Positions 26,235 through 34,356 of a DNA stretch of 64,000 nucleotides are shown piece after piece. The notes beneath the pieces were generated by a model, which saw only the letters and a list, made by a program, of their open reading frames with translations, was not told where the DNA came from and did not search any database. How positions within the stretch are numbered: the first letter of the stretch is position 1; each line of letters starts with the position of its first letter. Source of the DNA: VRUE01 sp963824215 (lineage in GTDB: Bacteria > Actinomycetota > Thermoleophilia > Solirubrobacterales > 70-9); the NCBI GenBank assembly GCA_963824215.1, contig CAWGOE010000001.1, positions 620,001 through 684,000 on the forward strand. The letters run 5' to 3'. The translations under genes were made by a program, and so were the position numbers.

Positions 26235-28759
26235 CAGCCGCTGACCCTCTCGATCGTGACGCTGACCGGCAAGCCGTTGAGCAGGCCGTTGGCGTTGTCT
26301 TCGCTCGTTCCCTCGATCAGGAAGCAGACGCCCTGCTCGATCCGCTCGCAGATCTGGACCGAAGCTTCAACGGCCGAGCCGTTCTGAGCGACACGCACTG
26401 TGTCGCCGTTGCTCAGACCCAACCGCTCGGCATCAGACAAAGACAGCTCGACGCGCTGCTGCGGTTGCAGGAACTTGAGGGGCGGGTTGAGCTCGGTGAT
26501 TGGGCCGGCCCACAGGTCGCGGTAGGTGCCGAGCGCTAGGGAGGCCGCCGGCACCTCCCCCTCACTCGCAGCTTGGCTGGATCGCTGGTTGTCGTCCGCC
26601 GGCGCTTTAGAGGCCAACTGCGCAAAACGTTCGGAGGGGACCCCGACGTCGCCCTCGCTCGATGCGTCGCCGGGAGCTGGGAGGGACGCGGCGGCATCGC
26701 GGTCTTGCCAGCGCACACCCCGACCTGCAATCTCTGAATCGTCGATACCCGCGTAGAACGGGACCGCGTCGGTGAGAGCTGCGAGGGCTGAGGGCTGGGA
26801 GGTGATGCCCGTGTCGTGGCCGAGCGCTAGGGATAGCTCGGCTAGGACGCCCCAGTTCGGGCGGATGTCGCCTGGGCGGGAAGCACTTGGCCTTACCCGC
26901 TGTAGTCGTCCATCCGGGTGCGTCACGGTGCCGTCTTTCTCGGCGTGGGTCTCGAGCGGGAAGACGACGTCGGCCATTGCGGTGGTGGCGTTCTCGAAGG
27001 TTGAGAAGACGATGAGGTGGTCGGCTGCGGAGAGGGCTCGTTGCCAGGCTGCCGTGTCCGGGAAGTCGCGCAGGGGGTCTGCGCCGAAGAGGAGGAGGGT
27101 CTTCAGCTCGCCTGACTCGAGGGCGGCGCGGATCTGCTCGGTGCTCTTGCCCGTGGTGGCTTCGGCGAAGCCTGGGCCGGCGTCGGGGAGGCAGCCGGCC
27201 TCGCGCAGGCCGCGGGCGTTGGTCACGTCTGGGATTTCGAGCAGGCCGCTGTTGTCTTTGTCGGCTAGGTCGAGGGCGGCGGCTACGTCAAGCAGGGTGG
27301 CCGTTGCTTCCTCGCCCTCGCGGCTGATGCGCTCGCCCCAGAGGATCACGACCTTCTCCGCGTTCTTGAGGACATCGGCGACGGAGGAGGCGCTTCCCTG
27401 GTCGTCCAAGCGCAGGGAGGCGGAGAGCTCGGAGAGGAAGTGCGTTGCCTCGCCGGGGGCGTAGCGGGCGACCGCCTCGGCACCGCCGTCGAGCGTCGTC
27501 GGGCGGTCGATGGCGAGTGCCAGCTTGGCGCCGTTGCGGCGCATCGCCTTGCGGATCCGCAGGTCGAGGATCGGCGAGCTGTGCAGGGGGTCGGAGCCGA
27601 CGAGGAGGATCGCGTCGGCATCGTCGATGTCGCGCACCTGCGCCGAGAGCTCGGGCTGGGCGAGCTGCAGCAGGGTGTCGCGGCTCGGACCGCCGGAGAT
27701 TCGCGACTCGACGTGGGGCGAGCCCAGCGCTTCGCGCAGGATGCGCTGTACGAGATAGCCCTCCTCGTTGGAGGCGTCGCCGACGATCGCGGCGACCCCG
27801 CTTGATGCATCCGACATTGACCCCCCTCTGGTGTGGTCAATGTCGGATGCGCCGGATAGCGCCTCGGCCGCTTTCGCGATCGCGTCATCCCAGGCGGTGG
27901 CGCCACCGCGCAGGCGCGGCCCGCTCACCCGCTCCTCGGCGGCGAACATCTCGAAGCCGTAGCGGCCGCGGTCGCAGAGCCAGCCGTCGTCGACGTCGGG
28001 GTTGTCGCGGGCGATCACCCGTTTCACCTGCTCGTCGCGGACGGTGAAGCTGACGTTGCACTGGCTTGGACAGAGCGTGCAGACCGAGCCCGCCTGCTCG
28101 ATGTCCCAGGGCCGCGCGCGGAAGCGGTAGGTGTAGCTGGTCAGCGCCCCGACCGGGCAGAGGTCGGTGATGTTGCCGTGGAAGGGGTCGACGTAGGGGC
28201 GGTCGTCGAAGGTACCGACGAAGGTGCGGTCACCGCGCTCCAGCAGCTGCAGCTGGGAGTCCTCGGAGACCTCCTGGCTGAAGCGCACGCAGCGGTAGCA
28301 GAGGATGCAGCGCTCGCGGTCGATCGCGACCAGCGGCGAGAGCTCGATCGGCTTCTCGAAGTGCCGCTTCTGGTCGGTCATGCGGCTCTTGCCCGGTCCC
28401 CAGCCCTGCGTGATGTCCTGCAGCGGGCACTCGCCGCCTTTGTCGCAGACGGGGCAGTCGAGCGGGTGGTTGACGAGCAGGAACTCGACCACGGCGCTCT
28501 GCGCGTGTTTGACCTGCTCGGTGCGGGTGTGGACGACCATGCCGTCGCGGACCGGGGTCGAGCAGGAGGTCTGCAGTTTCGGAATCCCCTCGACCTCGAC
28601 CAGGCACATGCGGCAGGCCCCGACCGGCTCGCCCAGCTTCGGCTCGTAACAGAAGACCGGGATCTCAACGTCGCCCCGCTTCGCCGCGTCGTGCAGCATC
28701 TCGCCCTCGGTTGCGGCCACCTCGCGGCCGTCGATAACGATCGTTACCGCGCGGCTCAC
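26234..28759 (-). CDS. nuoG: NADH-quinone oxidoreductase subunit G, with an in-frame hairpin insertion
   Basis: The large iron-sulfur subunit of complex I, 841 residues from GTG 28759, whose codon overlaps the nuoF stop (GTGA). The N-terminal ferredoxin domain has CYEPKLGEPVGACRMC, then HPLDCPVCDKGGEC, CILCYRC and the CTLCPSQCN cluster of the molybdopterin-oxidoreductase-like domain. Around residues 303-318 a perfect palindrome (27807-27850) is translated in frame as ASDIDHTRGGSMSDA, immediately before the conserved ALVGDASNEEGY-type segment. A second low-GC linker rich in S, Q and D lies at about residues 685-745. A molybdopterin-like C-terminal domain completes it. Confidence 0.95.
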   Translation of the reverse strand: MSRAVTIVIDGREVAATEGEMLHDAAKRGDVEIPVFCYEPKLGEPVGACRMCLVEVEGIPKLQTSCSTPVRDGMVVHTRTEQVKHAQSAVVEFLLVNHPLDCPVCDKGGECPLQDITQGWGPGKSRMTDQKRHFEKPIELSPLVAIDRERCILCYRCVRFSQEVSEDSQLQLLERGDRTFVGTFDDRPYVDPFHGNITDLCPVGALTSYTYRFRARPWDIEQAGSVCTLCPSQCNVSFTVRDEQVKRVIARDNPDVDDGWLCDRGRYGFEMFAAEERVSGPRLRGGATAWDDAIAKAAEALSGASDIDHTRGGSMSDASSGVAAIVGDASNEEGYLVQRILREALGSPHVESRISGGPSRDTLLQLAQPELSAQVRDIDDADAILLVGSDPLHSSPILDLRIRKAMRRNGAKLALAIDRPTTLDGGAEAVARYAPGEATHFLSELSASLRLDDQGSASSVADVLKNAEKVVILWGERISREGEEATATLLDVAAALDLADKDNSGLLEIPDVTNARGLREAGCLPDAGPGFAEATTGKSTEQIRAALESGELKTLLLFGADPLRDFPDTAAWQRALSAADHLIVFSTFENATTAMADVVFPLETHAEKDGTVTHPDGRLQRVRPSASRPGDIRPNWGVLAELSLALGHDTGITSQPSALAALTDAVPFYAGIDDSEIAGRGVRWQDRDAAASLPAPGDASSEGDVGVPSERFAQLASKAPADDNQRSSQAASEGEVPAASLALGTYRDLWAGPITELNPPLKFLQPQQRVELSLSDAERLGLSNGDTVRVAQNGSAVEASVQICERIEQGVCFLIEGTSEDNANGLLNGLPVSVTIERVSG
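27807..27850. repeat. Perfect hairpin embedded in nuoG coding sequence (E1)
   Basis: Fifteen-base arms at 27807-27821 and 27836-27850 pair perfectly around a 14-base loop. The whole hairpin is translated in frame in nuoG. A perfect 15-bp palindrome inside coding sequence is unlikely by chance. It lies in a variable loop of the protein, which suggests an inserted element. Confidence 0.85.
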
Positions 28760-30063
28760 GTCGCAGCTCCCAGGACCTCTGCGGGGGCCTGGACGACGGC
28801 GACCCGCTCGCTCGCTTCGTCCATCACCTGCTCGAACTCGCCGCGGAACTTCTTCACCATCGCGCTGACCGGCATCGCCATCGAGTCGCCGAGCACGCAG
28901 AGGCAGTGGCCCATGATGTTGTCCTGGACCGAGCTGATGATGTCGAGGTCCATCGGGGTCGCCTCGCCGCGCACGACCCGCTCCAGCATCTTCACCGTCC
29001 AGTTCGTTCCCTCCCTGCACGGCGTGCACTTGCCGCAGGACTCGTGGTGGTAGAAGCGCGCGGTGCGCAGCGCCATGTGCGGGATCGAGACGCTGTCGTC
29101 GGCGACGATGATCGAGCCCGAGCCGAGCATCGAGCCCGCCTCGGCCATCGCCTCGAAGGAGTAAGGGAGGTCCATCCCCTCCGCGGCGGTCAGCACCGGG
29201 GCCGATGAGCCGCCGGGGTAGAAGGCCTTGATCTCGCGACCCTCGAGCGGTCCGCCGGCGAGGTCGTAGATCAGCTCACGGGTGGGAATGCCCAGCTCGA
29301 CCTCGTAGTTGCCGGGTCGGCGCACCCCGCCGGAGACCGAGACCACCTTGGTCCCAGGTGACTGCTCGGTGCCGAACCCTTTGAACCACTCGGCGCCGTG
29401 GGCGACGATGCGCGGCACGTTGGAGAGGGTCTCGACGTTGTTGATCAGGGTCGGTCCGCCGTAGAGCCCCTGCACCGCGGGGAAGGGGGGCTTGAGGCGC
29501 GGGTTGCCGCGCTTGCCCTCGAGCGCGTCGAGCAGCGCCGTCTCCTCGCCGCAGATGTAGGCGCCGGCGCCGCGGTGGACGATCAGCTCGAGGTCGCGGC
29601 GCGAGCCGAGGATGTCCTTGCCGAGATAGCCCGCCCCGTACGCTTCGGCGACCGCCGCGTCGAGGATGTCCGCTTGGGAGTCGTACTCGCCGCGGATGAA
29701 GATGAAGGCGTGGCCGGCGTCGGCGGCGATCGCGGCGATCGCGATCCCCTCGATCAGCTGGTGCGGGTTGCGCTGCATCAGCTCGCGGTCCTTGAAAGCG
29801 CCCGGCTCGGACTCGTCGGCGTTGCAGCAGAGGTACTTGGCCATATCGCCGCGGGGCAGGAAGGAGGCCTTTTTGCCCATCGAGAAGCCGGCGCCGCCGC
29901 GACCACGCAGGCCGGAGTCTTCGAGCTCCTTGAGGATCTCCTCGGCCTCCAGCTCGCGGTAGGCCTTCTCCAGCGTCGCGTAGCCGCCGTAGCCCTTATA
30001 GCCGTCGATCGTGCGCAGCGCCGGGTCCTCGGCGTGCTCAAGCAGGACGCGCGTCTCAGGCAT
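28756..30063 (-). CDS. nuoF: NADH-quinone oxidoreductase subunit F (NADH/FMN binding)
   Basis: A 435-residue subunit that oxidises NADH, binds FMN and holds cluster N3. It starts at ATG 30063, overlapping the nuoE stop by eight bases. Motifs are GLRGRGGAGFSMGKK, CNADESEPGAFKDRE, GAYICGEETALLDALEG, and the cluster ligands ESCGKCTPCREG with a later CLCVLG. The C-terminal tail ends AVVQAPAEVLGAAT. All normal for the family. Confidence 0.97.
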   Translation of the reverse strand: MPETRVLLEHAEDPALRTIDGYKGYGGYATLEKAYRELEAEEILKELEDSGLRGRGGAGFSMGKKASFLPRGDMAKYLCCNADESEPGAFKDRELMQRNPHQLIEGIAIAAIAADAGHAFIFIRGEYDSQADILDAAVAEAYGAGYLGKDILGSRRDLELIVHRGAGAYICGEETALLDALEGKRGNPRLKPPFPAVQGLYGGPTLINNVETLSNVPRIVAHGAEWFKGFGTEQSPGTKVVSVSGGVRRPGNYEVELGIPTRELIYDLAGGPLEGREIKAFYPGGSSAPVLTAAEGMDLPYSFEAMAEAGSMLGSGSIIVADDSVSIPHMALRTARFYHHESCGKCTPCREGTNWTVKMLERVVRGEATPMDLDIISSVQDNIMGHCLCVLGDSMAMPVSAMVKKFRGEFEQVMDEASERVAVVQAPAEVLGAAT

Positions 30064-30673
30064 TGCCGCCCCCGTTCGCGCTGGCGGCGTCGCCCGCCAG
30101 CGGCCGCTGCTCCAGTGCCTTGCCCGGCAGCACACCCTCGCCCGCAAGCAGCTGGTCGATCGCCGTCCGCGCTTCGCCCGGCTCGAGCGGGCCGAAGTAG
30201 CGCTCGTCGATCGAGGCCATCGGGGCGATGTCGCAGGCGCCGAGGCACTCGAAGCCGGTAACGAAGAGGTCCTCCGCCTCGCCCGCCGCGGCGCGGAAGG
30301 CGTCGAGCAGCTCGTCGCCGCCGCGCATCCAGCAGCTGATGTTGGTGCAGACGGCGACTTTGTGGGAGCCGACCGGCTCGGTGTGCAGCAAGTCGTAGAA
30401 GGAGGCGACCGACTCGAGGTAGGCGGGGGTGACCCGCATCACTGCGGCGGCCTGGCGGATCCCCTCAGGCGTGCACCACCCGTATAGCCGCTGCACCGCC
30501 CACAGCGCCGGGATCGAGACCGAGTGCCGGTCCGGGTAGCGGCCCATCAGCGTCTCGATCTGCTCGCGCAGCTCACGAGGACAGTCCACTTCATGAAGCT
30601 CGGGAACCAGCTCAGGAGAGCGCTCTGGGATCCGACCTTGGCTGACGGCCTGGTCGACCGGAAAGTCAGCCAT
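30056..30673 (-). CDS. nuoE: NADH-quinone oxidoreductase subunit E ([2Fe-2S])
   Basis: A 205-residue thioredoxin-like ferredoxin subunit with cluster N1a. The ligand pairs are CTNISC and CLGAC. ATG 30673 is preferred because AAGGAAAG precedes it by about five bases. The frame remains open through element A3 to 30787, but that extension is not family-like. The C-terminus is 30-40 residues longer than average and rich in A and G. Its last bases overlap nuoF. Confidence 0.95.
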   Translation of the reverse strand: MADFPVDQAVSQGRIPERSPELVPELHEVDCPRELREQIETLMGRYPDRHSVSIPALWAVQRLYGWCTPEGIRQAAAVMRVTPAYLESVASFYDLLHTEPVGSHKVAVCTNISCWMRGGDELLDAFRAAAGEAEDLFVTGFECLGACDIAPMASIDERYFGPLEPGEARTAIDQLLAGEGVLPGKALEQRPLAGDAASANGGGNA

Positions 30674-30686
30674 GAGCTTTCCTTCC

Positions 30687-30775
30687 GCGGGTGGCGCGGC
30701 GGCGGGGGTCCCCCATAGCGGAGGACTCCAAAGGAGTCCGAGCACATGGGGGAGGGCCGCCGTGACAGGACCCGC
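30687..30775. repeat. Palindromic element family A, variant copy A3 with a different centre
   Basis: This 89-bp element keeps the family ends (gcgggtggcgcgg and ccgtgacaggacccgc) but carries a different interior. The interior shows tcccccat / atggggga arms and a central hairpin ggactcc-aaa-ggagtcc. It lies between the nuoD stop and the ribosome binding site of nuoE. The shared ends with an exchanged centre suggest a modular element whose ends are what is recognised. Confidence 0.85.
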
Positions 30776-30793
30776 GGCCGAGAGCAATGTCTT

Positions 30794-32104
30794 TCACCGA
30801 TCCACCCCTCCGAGGATCGGGTCGAGCATGCCGAGGCTGCAGATCATGTCGGCGACGTAGCTGTTGACGGACATGTCCTTGAAGGCCTGCAGGTTGACGA
30901 AGGAGGGGTCGCGGAAGTGGACCCGCGCCGGCTTCGAGGAGCCGTCGGCGAGGACGAAGCAGCCGAGCTCGCCGCGCGGCGACTCGATCGCGTAGTAGAC
31001 CTCGCCGGCCTCGACCCGGTAGCCCTCGGTGACGAGCTTGAAGTGGTGAATCAACGACTCCATCGAGGTCGAGAGCTCTGAGCGCGGCGGCAGCACGTAC
31101 TTGCGGTCCTCAGCGATGAACGGGCCCTCGGGCAGCGCGTCGAGGGCCTGCTCGACGATCCGCACCGACTCGACCATCTCGGCGACCCGCACGCGGTAGC
31201 GGTCGTAGTTGTCGCCGACCGTGCCGACCGGAACGTTGAACTCCATCTCGGGGTAGGCGAGGTAGTCAAAGGTCTTGCGCAGGTCCCAGGGCTCGCCGGC
31301 CGCGCGCAGCAGCGGCCCGGTCACACCCAGCTCCAGCAGCCGCTCACGCGGCACGATCCCGGTCCCCTTGGTTCGCGAGAGGAAGACCTCGTTGCGGTCG
31401 AGCAAGTCTTGGTACTGGCCGACGCGGATCGGCATTTCGGCGATGAATTCGCGCAGCTTCGCCTCGAAGCCGAGCGGGATGTCCTCGATCACGCCGCCGA
31501 CCTGGAAGTAGCGGGTGTGCATCCGCTGCCCGGTCGCCATTTCGAAGAGGTCGAGGATCTTGTCGCGCTCGCGGAAGCAGTACCAGAGCATCGAGATCGC
31601 GCCGAGGTCGAGCGCGGTCGTCCCTAGCCAGACGAGATGGGAGTGGATCCGGTTGAGCTCGAGGAAGATCATCCGCAGGTATTTGGCGCGGGGCGGGATC
31701 TCGAGGTCGACGAGCCGCTCGACCGCGCCGCAGAAGGCCTCCATCTGGAAGAAGTAGGAGACGTAGTCCATCCGCTCGACGAAGGGGATGACCTTCCAGT
31801 AGCTCTTGTCCTCGCAGGACTTTTCGATCCCGGTATGGACGTAGCCGATCACCGGCTTCAGGTCCCGCACCATCTCGCCTTCGAGGTCGACGACCAGGCG
31901 CAGCACCCCGTGCGTGGCGGGGTGGTGCGGCCCAATGTTGATCGTCATCACCTCGGTGTCGAGCGATGACGCAAGCCGCTGGCCCGCGGGTCCTGTCGGC
32001 GCAGGGGACCCACCTCCCCTTCCGGTAGCTAAAGCTTCCTCAGGGGAGGTCCCCCCTACGCCGCCACCCGTGGGAGAGAGGCTGGTGTCGGGAGCTTCAG
32101 CCAT
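30794..32104 (-). CDS. nuoD: NADH-quinone oxidoreductase subunit D, N-terminus carrying element A4
   Basis: A quinone-site subunit of complex I, 436 residues. The conserved start region MTINIGPHHPATHGVLRLV begins near residue 53, and RGELGCFVLADGSSKPARVHFRDPSF and SYVADMICSLGMLDPILGGVDR close the protein. ATG 32104 overlaps the nuoC stop (ATGGCTGA), which argues that translation begins there. Residues 11-40 are then encoded by palindromic element A4, read as GGVGGTSPEEALATGRGG and onward. An alternative start at the internal ATG of MTINIG would exclude the element. Confidence 0.95.
   Translation of the reverse strand: MAEAPDTSLSPTGGGVGGTSPEEALATGRGGGSPAPTGPAGQRLASSLDTEVMTINIGPHHPATHGVLRLVVDLEGEMVRDLKPVIGYVHTGIEKSCEDKSYWKVIPFVERMDYVSYFFQMEAFCGAVERLVDLEIPPRAKYLRMIFLELNRIHSHLVWLGTTALDLGAISMLWYCFRERDKILDLFEMATGQRMHTRYFQVGGVIEDIPLGFEAKLREFIAEMPIRVGQYQDLLDRNEVFLSRTKGTGIVPRERLLELGVTGPLLRAAGEPWDLRKTFDYLAYPEMEFNVPVGTVGDNYDRYRVRVAEMVESVRIVEQALDALPEGPFIAEDRKYVLPPRSELSTSMESLIHHFKLVTEGYRVEAGEVYYAIESPRGELGCFVLADGSSKPARVHFRDPSFVNLQAFKDMSVNSYVADMICSLGMLDPILGGVDR
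31986..32071. repeat. Palindromic element family A, copy A4 (5' coding part of nuoD)
   Basis: An 86-bp element in reverse orientation relative to A1, A2, A3 and A5. Compared with A5 it has paired changes at core 25/57 and 30/52 in the inner stem and 11/73 and 12/72 in the middle stem. All four pairs remain complementary. It falls within the translated 5' part of nuoD if the coupled ATG is used. One terminal base pair is lost (acgggt against acccgc). Confidence 0.9.
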
Positions 32105-32705
32105 ACGCGCGCTCGTTGTACGTAAACGTCACCGGCTCGCCACCCACTGGGAAGTCGCGTCGCTGGGGCCAGCCCACGTAGTCATCCGGCAGCAGGATCC
32201 GCGTCAGATCGGGATGGCCTCTGAACACAATCCCGAAGAAGTCAAAGACCTCCCGCTCCTGAAACTCCGCCGTCGGGAAGAGCTCCACGCACGAGTCGAT
32301 CTCCGGGAGCGCCTCTGCCGCGGGTGGCGCGGTAGGGGGTACCACCCCCGAGGAAGCTTTAGCTACCGCAGGGGGTGGTGGGTCCCCTGCCGTGACAGGA
32401 CCCGCGGCCGACGGGCCATGAAGCATCGCTTTCACCCTGAGGCGCTCAACCCGATCCCGGTTCAGCAGCTCGTAGTGGACCGCGAAGCGAGGTTGAGCTG
32501 GGAGGTAGTCAGCAGCGTGCAGGCTGGAGAGGAAGTTGTAGCCCTGGCCCGGCGCGTCGCGCAGCCAGGTGAGCACGGCGATGATCTGGGTTGGGTCGAC
32601 GACCAGCGCTGGCTGACCGCGGTCGAAGCTGGTGTCGAGCACTGCGCCGGGGTGGTCCTGCTCGATCTCGCCCCGGATTAGCTCGAGTCCGGGGGCGTCA
32701 GGCAC
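32097..32705 (-). CDS. nuoC: NADH-quinone oxidoreductase subunit C, interrupted in frame by element A5
   Basis: A 202-residue connecting subunit of complex I starting at GTG 32705, overlapping the nuoB stop by eight bases. Normal family sequence runs to VKAMLHG near residue 97 and resumes at the EIDSCVELFPTAEFQEREVFDFFGI segment near 135, then GHPDLTRILLPDDY. Residues of about 99-130 are encoded by element A5, giving a proline- and alanine-rich stretch (GDPPPPAVAKASSGVVPP). The insertion falls in the loop between the last core strand and the conserved helix. The reading frame is preserved. Confidence 0.95.
   Translation of the reverse strand: MPDAPGLELIRGEIEQDHPGAVLDTSFDRGQPALVVDPTQIIAVLTWLRDAPGQGYNFLSSLHAADYLPAQPRFAVHYELLNRDRVERLRVKAMLHGPSAAGPVTAGDPPPPAVAKASSGVVPPTAPPAAEALPEIDSCVELFPTAEFQEREVFDFFGIVFRGHPDLTRILLPDDYVGWPQRRDFPVGGEPVTFTYNERAYG
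32317..32408. repeat. Palindromic element family A, copy A5 (inside nuoC)
   Basis: The 86-bp core is 32320-32405, extended by terminal repeats gccgcgggt / acccgcggc at 32317-32325 and 32400-32408. It is wholly inside nuoC coding sequence and read in the strand orientation opposite to that of A4 in nuoD. It serves here as the reference copy for the family. Two copies elsewhere differ from it by only two and three bases. Confidence 0.95.
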
Positions 32706-33345
32706 GGATCAGCCCTCGCGCCTCTTCGTAGGCCGCCGCCGCCTCCGGGCTCGGTTCGCTGCGTAGCCCGCCGCGGGCCCACTCCTCGGTGCCGGCGGCG
32801 TTGTAGCGCTGGCGCCAGCCTTGGTCGGGGTTGCCCATGATCTTGCGCTGCAGCTTGGTGAAGCCGTAGAGGACCGCCTCTGGCCGCGGTGGGCAGCCGG
32901 GGATGTGGAGGTCGATCGGCATGAACTTATCCGCCCCCTGGACGACTGCGTAGTTGGAGAACATGCCCCCAGAGGAGGAGCAGGCGCCCATCGAGATCGC
33001 CCACTTCGGCTCCAGCATCTGGTCGTAGAGGCGGCGGACGACCGGCGCCATCTTGATCGAGACCCGACCCGAGAGGATGATCATGTCCGCCTGGCGCGGC
33101 GAGGCCCGCAGCGCCTCGGCGCCGAAGCGGGCGAGGTCGTAGCGGGCGGTGACCAGCGAGATCGGCGCCTCGATTGCGCAGCAGGCGAGGCCGAAGGTGA
33201 GCGGGAAGCACGAGTTCGCCCGCGCCCAGCCGAGCAGCTTCTCGAAGTTGGTCATCACGACTTTTTCCTCGACGTAGCGCTCCAGCTCCTCGCCCTCGAG
33301 GTCGCCGCGCAGCATGTCGCGGGCGCGCAACTGGCGGTCACGCAT
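32698..33345 (-). CDS. nuoB: NADH-quinone oxidoreductase subunit B (cluster N2)
   Basis: A 215-residue subunit holding the terminal [4Fe-4S] cluster N2 that reduces quinone. Ligand motifs are the double cysteine in GLACCAIEA, GACSSSGGMFSNYAVVQG, and IPGCPPRPEAVLYG. ATG 33345 follows the nuoA stop by 11 bases. The N-terminal 30 residues are a charged helix (RARDMLRGDLEGEELERYVEEKV). The C-terminal 40 residues are a longer, charged tail than usual. Confidence 0.97.
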   Translation of the reverse strand: MRDRQLRARDMLRGDLEGEELERYVEEKVVMTNFEKLLGWARANSCFPLTFGLACCAIEAPISLVTARYDLARFGAEALRASPRQADMIILSGRVSIKMAPVVRRLYDQMLEPKWAISMGACSSSGGMFSNYAVVQGADKFMPIDLHIPGCPPRPEAVLYGFTKLQRKIMGNPDQGWRQRYNAAGTEEWARGGLRSEPSPEAAAAYEEARGLIRA

Positions 33346-33356
33346 CGTCTGTCGCT

Positions 33357-33734
33357 CTACCTCCAATCGAGCGCACCCTTCCGCCAGACGTAGACGAAGG
33401 CGATCAGCAGCAGGACGACGAAGACGACCAGCTCGCCGAGCACGAAGAGGCTGTCGGCGTCCTCGAGGATGACGCCAATCGGGTAGAGGAAGACCACCTC
33501 GATGTCGAAGAGGATGAAGAGCATCGCGATCAGGTAGAAGCCGACGCCGAAGCGCATCCCGCCCGAGGGCTCGACCGGGATGCCCGACTCGTACGGCTCG
33601 CCCTGGCGGCGGCTCGCGGCGGTCTGCTTCTGCGGCCGCTTCGGCCCGATCACGTGATTGAGCAGGACGAAGGCGGTGCCAACGCCGAGACCGAGCAGGG
33701 CGAAGACGAGGATCGGTAGATAGCTCTTCAGCAT
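33357..33734 (-). CDS. nuoA: NADH-quinone oxidoreductase subunit A
   Basis: A 125-residue, three-helix membrane subunit and the first gene of the nuo operon. The conserved loop YESGIPVEPSGGMRFGVGFYLIAMLFILFDIEVVFLYP is intact; this loop contacts the quinone cavity. ATG 33734 (MLKSYLPIL) is the family start; a longer open frame upstream is promoter DNA. It lacks the internal palindromes seen in later genes of the operon. Confidence 0.96.
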   Translation of the reverse strand: MLKSYLPILVFALLGLGVGTAFVLLNHVIGPKRPQKQTAASRRQGEPYESGIPVEPSGGMRFGVGFYLIAMLFILFDIEVVFLYPIGVILEDADSLFVLGELVVFVVLLLIAFVYVWRKGALDWR

Positions 33735-33894
33735 TGGGGTGGAGGTGCGGCGGCCGTTTCGAGCGGGCGCTCCCCGCGCCGCGCTTTCGTCGCCTGCACT
33801 CGCTGTTATACACCCACCTTGTGACAACTTGCTACATAGTGATTTTCCGCATCAGCAAGCCGAATCCCGACCCTTTCGGGCGGATTTAGGGTCG
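33735..33894. promoter_or_regulatory. Divergent control region of the nuo operon
   Basis: This 160-bp gap separates nuoA from a rightward membrane-protein gene and holds the only plausible nuo promoter. A minus-strand -10 box TATAAC lies at 33810-33805, giving an untranslated leader of about 65 bases. A perfect nine-base palindrome TTGTGACAA at 33819-33827 sits where an operator might be. On the plus strand TACATA at 33833-33838 could be a -10 box. The -35 boxes are weak, and no regulator is assignable. Confidence 0.42.
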
Positions 33895-34329
33895 ATGGCG
33901 GCCGTTCACCTCGTGGTCGGTTGCGCGCTGATCGTCCTCAACGCCGCCGCCTTTGGCTTCGGCGGCATCGCCTGGCTGCGTCAGAGCCCCTCGGTCCCCT
34001 TCTGGTACCTGCTGCGCAGCGCCCAGGCGGCCGTCTTCCTGCAGGCGCTGCTCGGCGGCCTTCTGCTGCTCACGGGCCACGAACCAGCAGACGAAATTCA
34101 CTATCTCTACGGTGTCCTGCCGCTTGTCGTCTCCTTCCTCGCGGAGGGCGCTCGCGCCGGGGCCGCCCAGCGCGAGCTCGGCGACATCGACTTCGAGGCA
34201 CTCCCCGCTTCCGACCAGCAGGACCTGGCCCTGGCCATAGTCCGCCGCGAGATGGGGATCATGGCGGTCAGCTGCGGCGTCATCCTCTTCCTCGGCCTGC
34301 GCGCCGCCGGAACCAGCGGCGCCTTCTGA
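33895..34329 (+). CDS. Hypothetical four-helix membrane protein
   Basis: A 144-residue protein with four hydrophobic segments (about 3-25, 38-62, 70-88, 122-138) and a cytosolic acidic loop (ELGDIDFEALPASDQQDL). ATG 33895 begins just before the first helix. I do not recognise a named family. The codon use is typical of the genome. It is divergent from the nuo operon and could share its control region. Confidence 0.75.
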   Translation: MAAVHLVVGCALIVLNAAAFGFGGIAWLRQSPSVPFWYLLRSAQAAVFLQALLGGLLLLTGHEPADEIHYLYGVLPLVVSFLAEGARAGAAQRELGDIDFEALPASDQQDLALAIVRREMGIMAVSCGVILFLGLRAAGTSGAF

Positions 34330-34356
34330 GCCGCGCTCTTACAGGGGTCTGAGGTG

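Noticed and set aside
30674..30787. Upstream extension of nuoE through element A3
   Set aside because: A clear ribosome binding site precedes ATG 30673, and the extension has no NuoE similarity; the frame is open only because the element is open.
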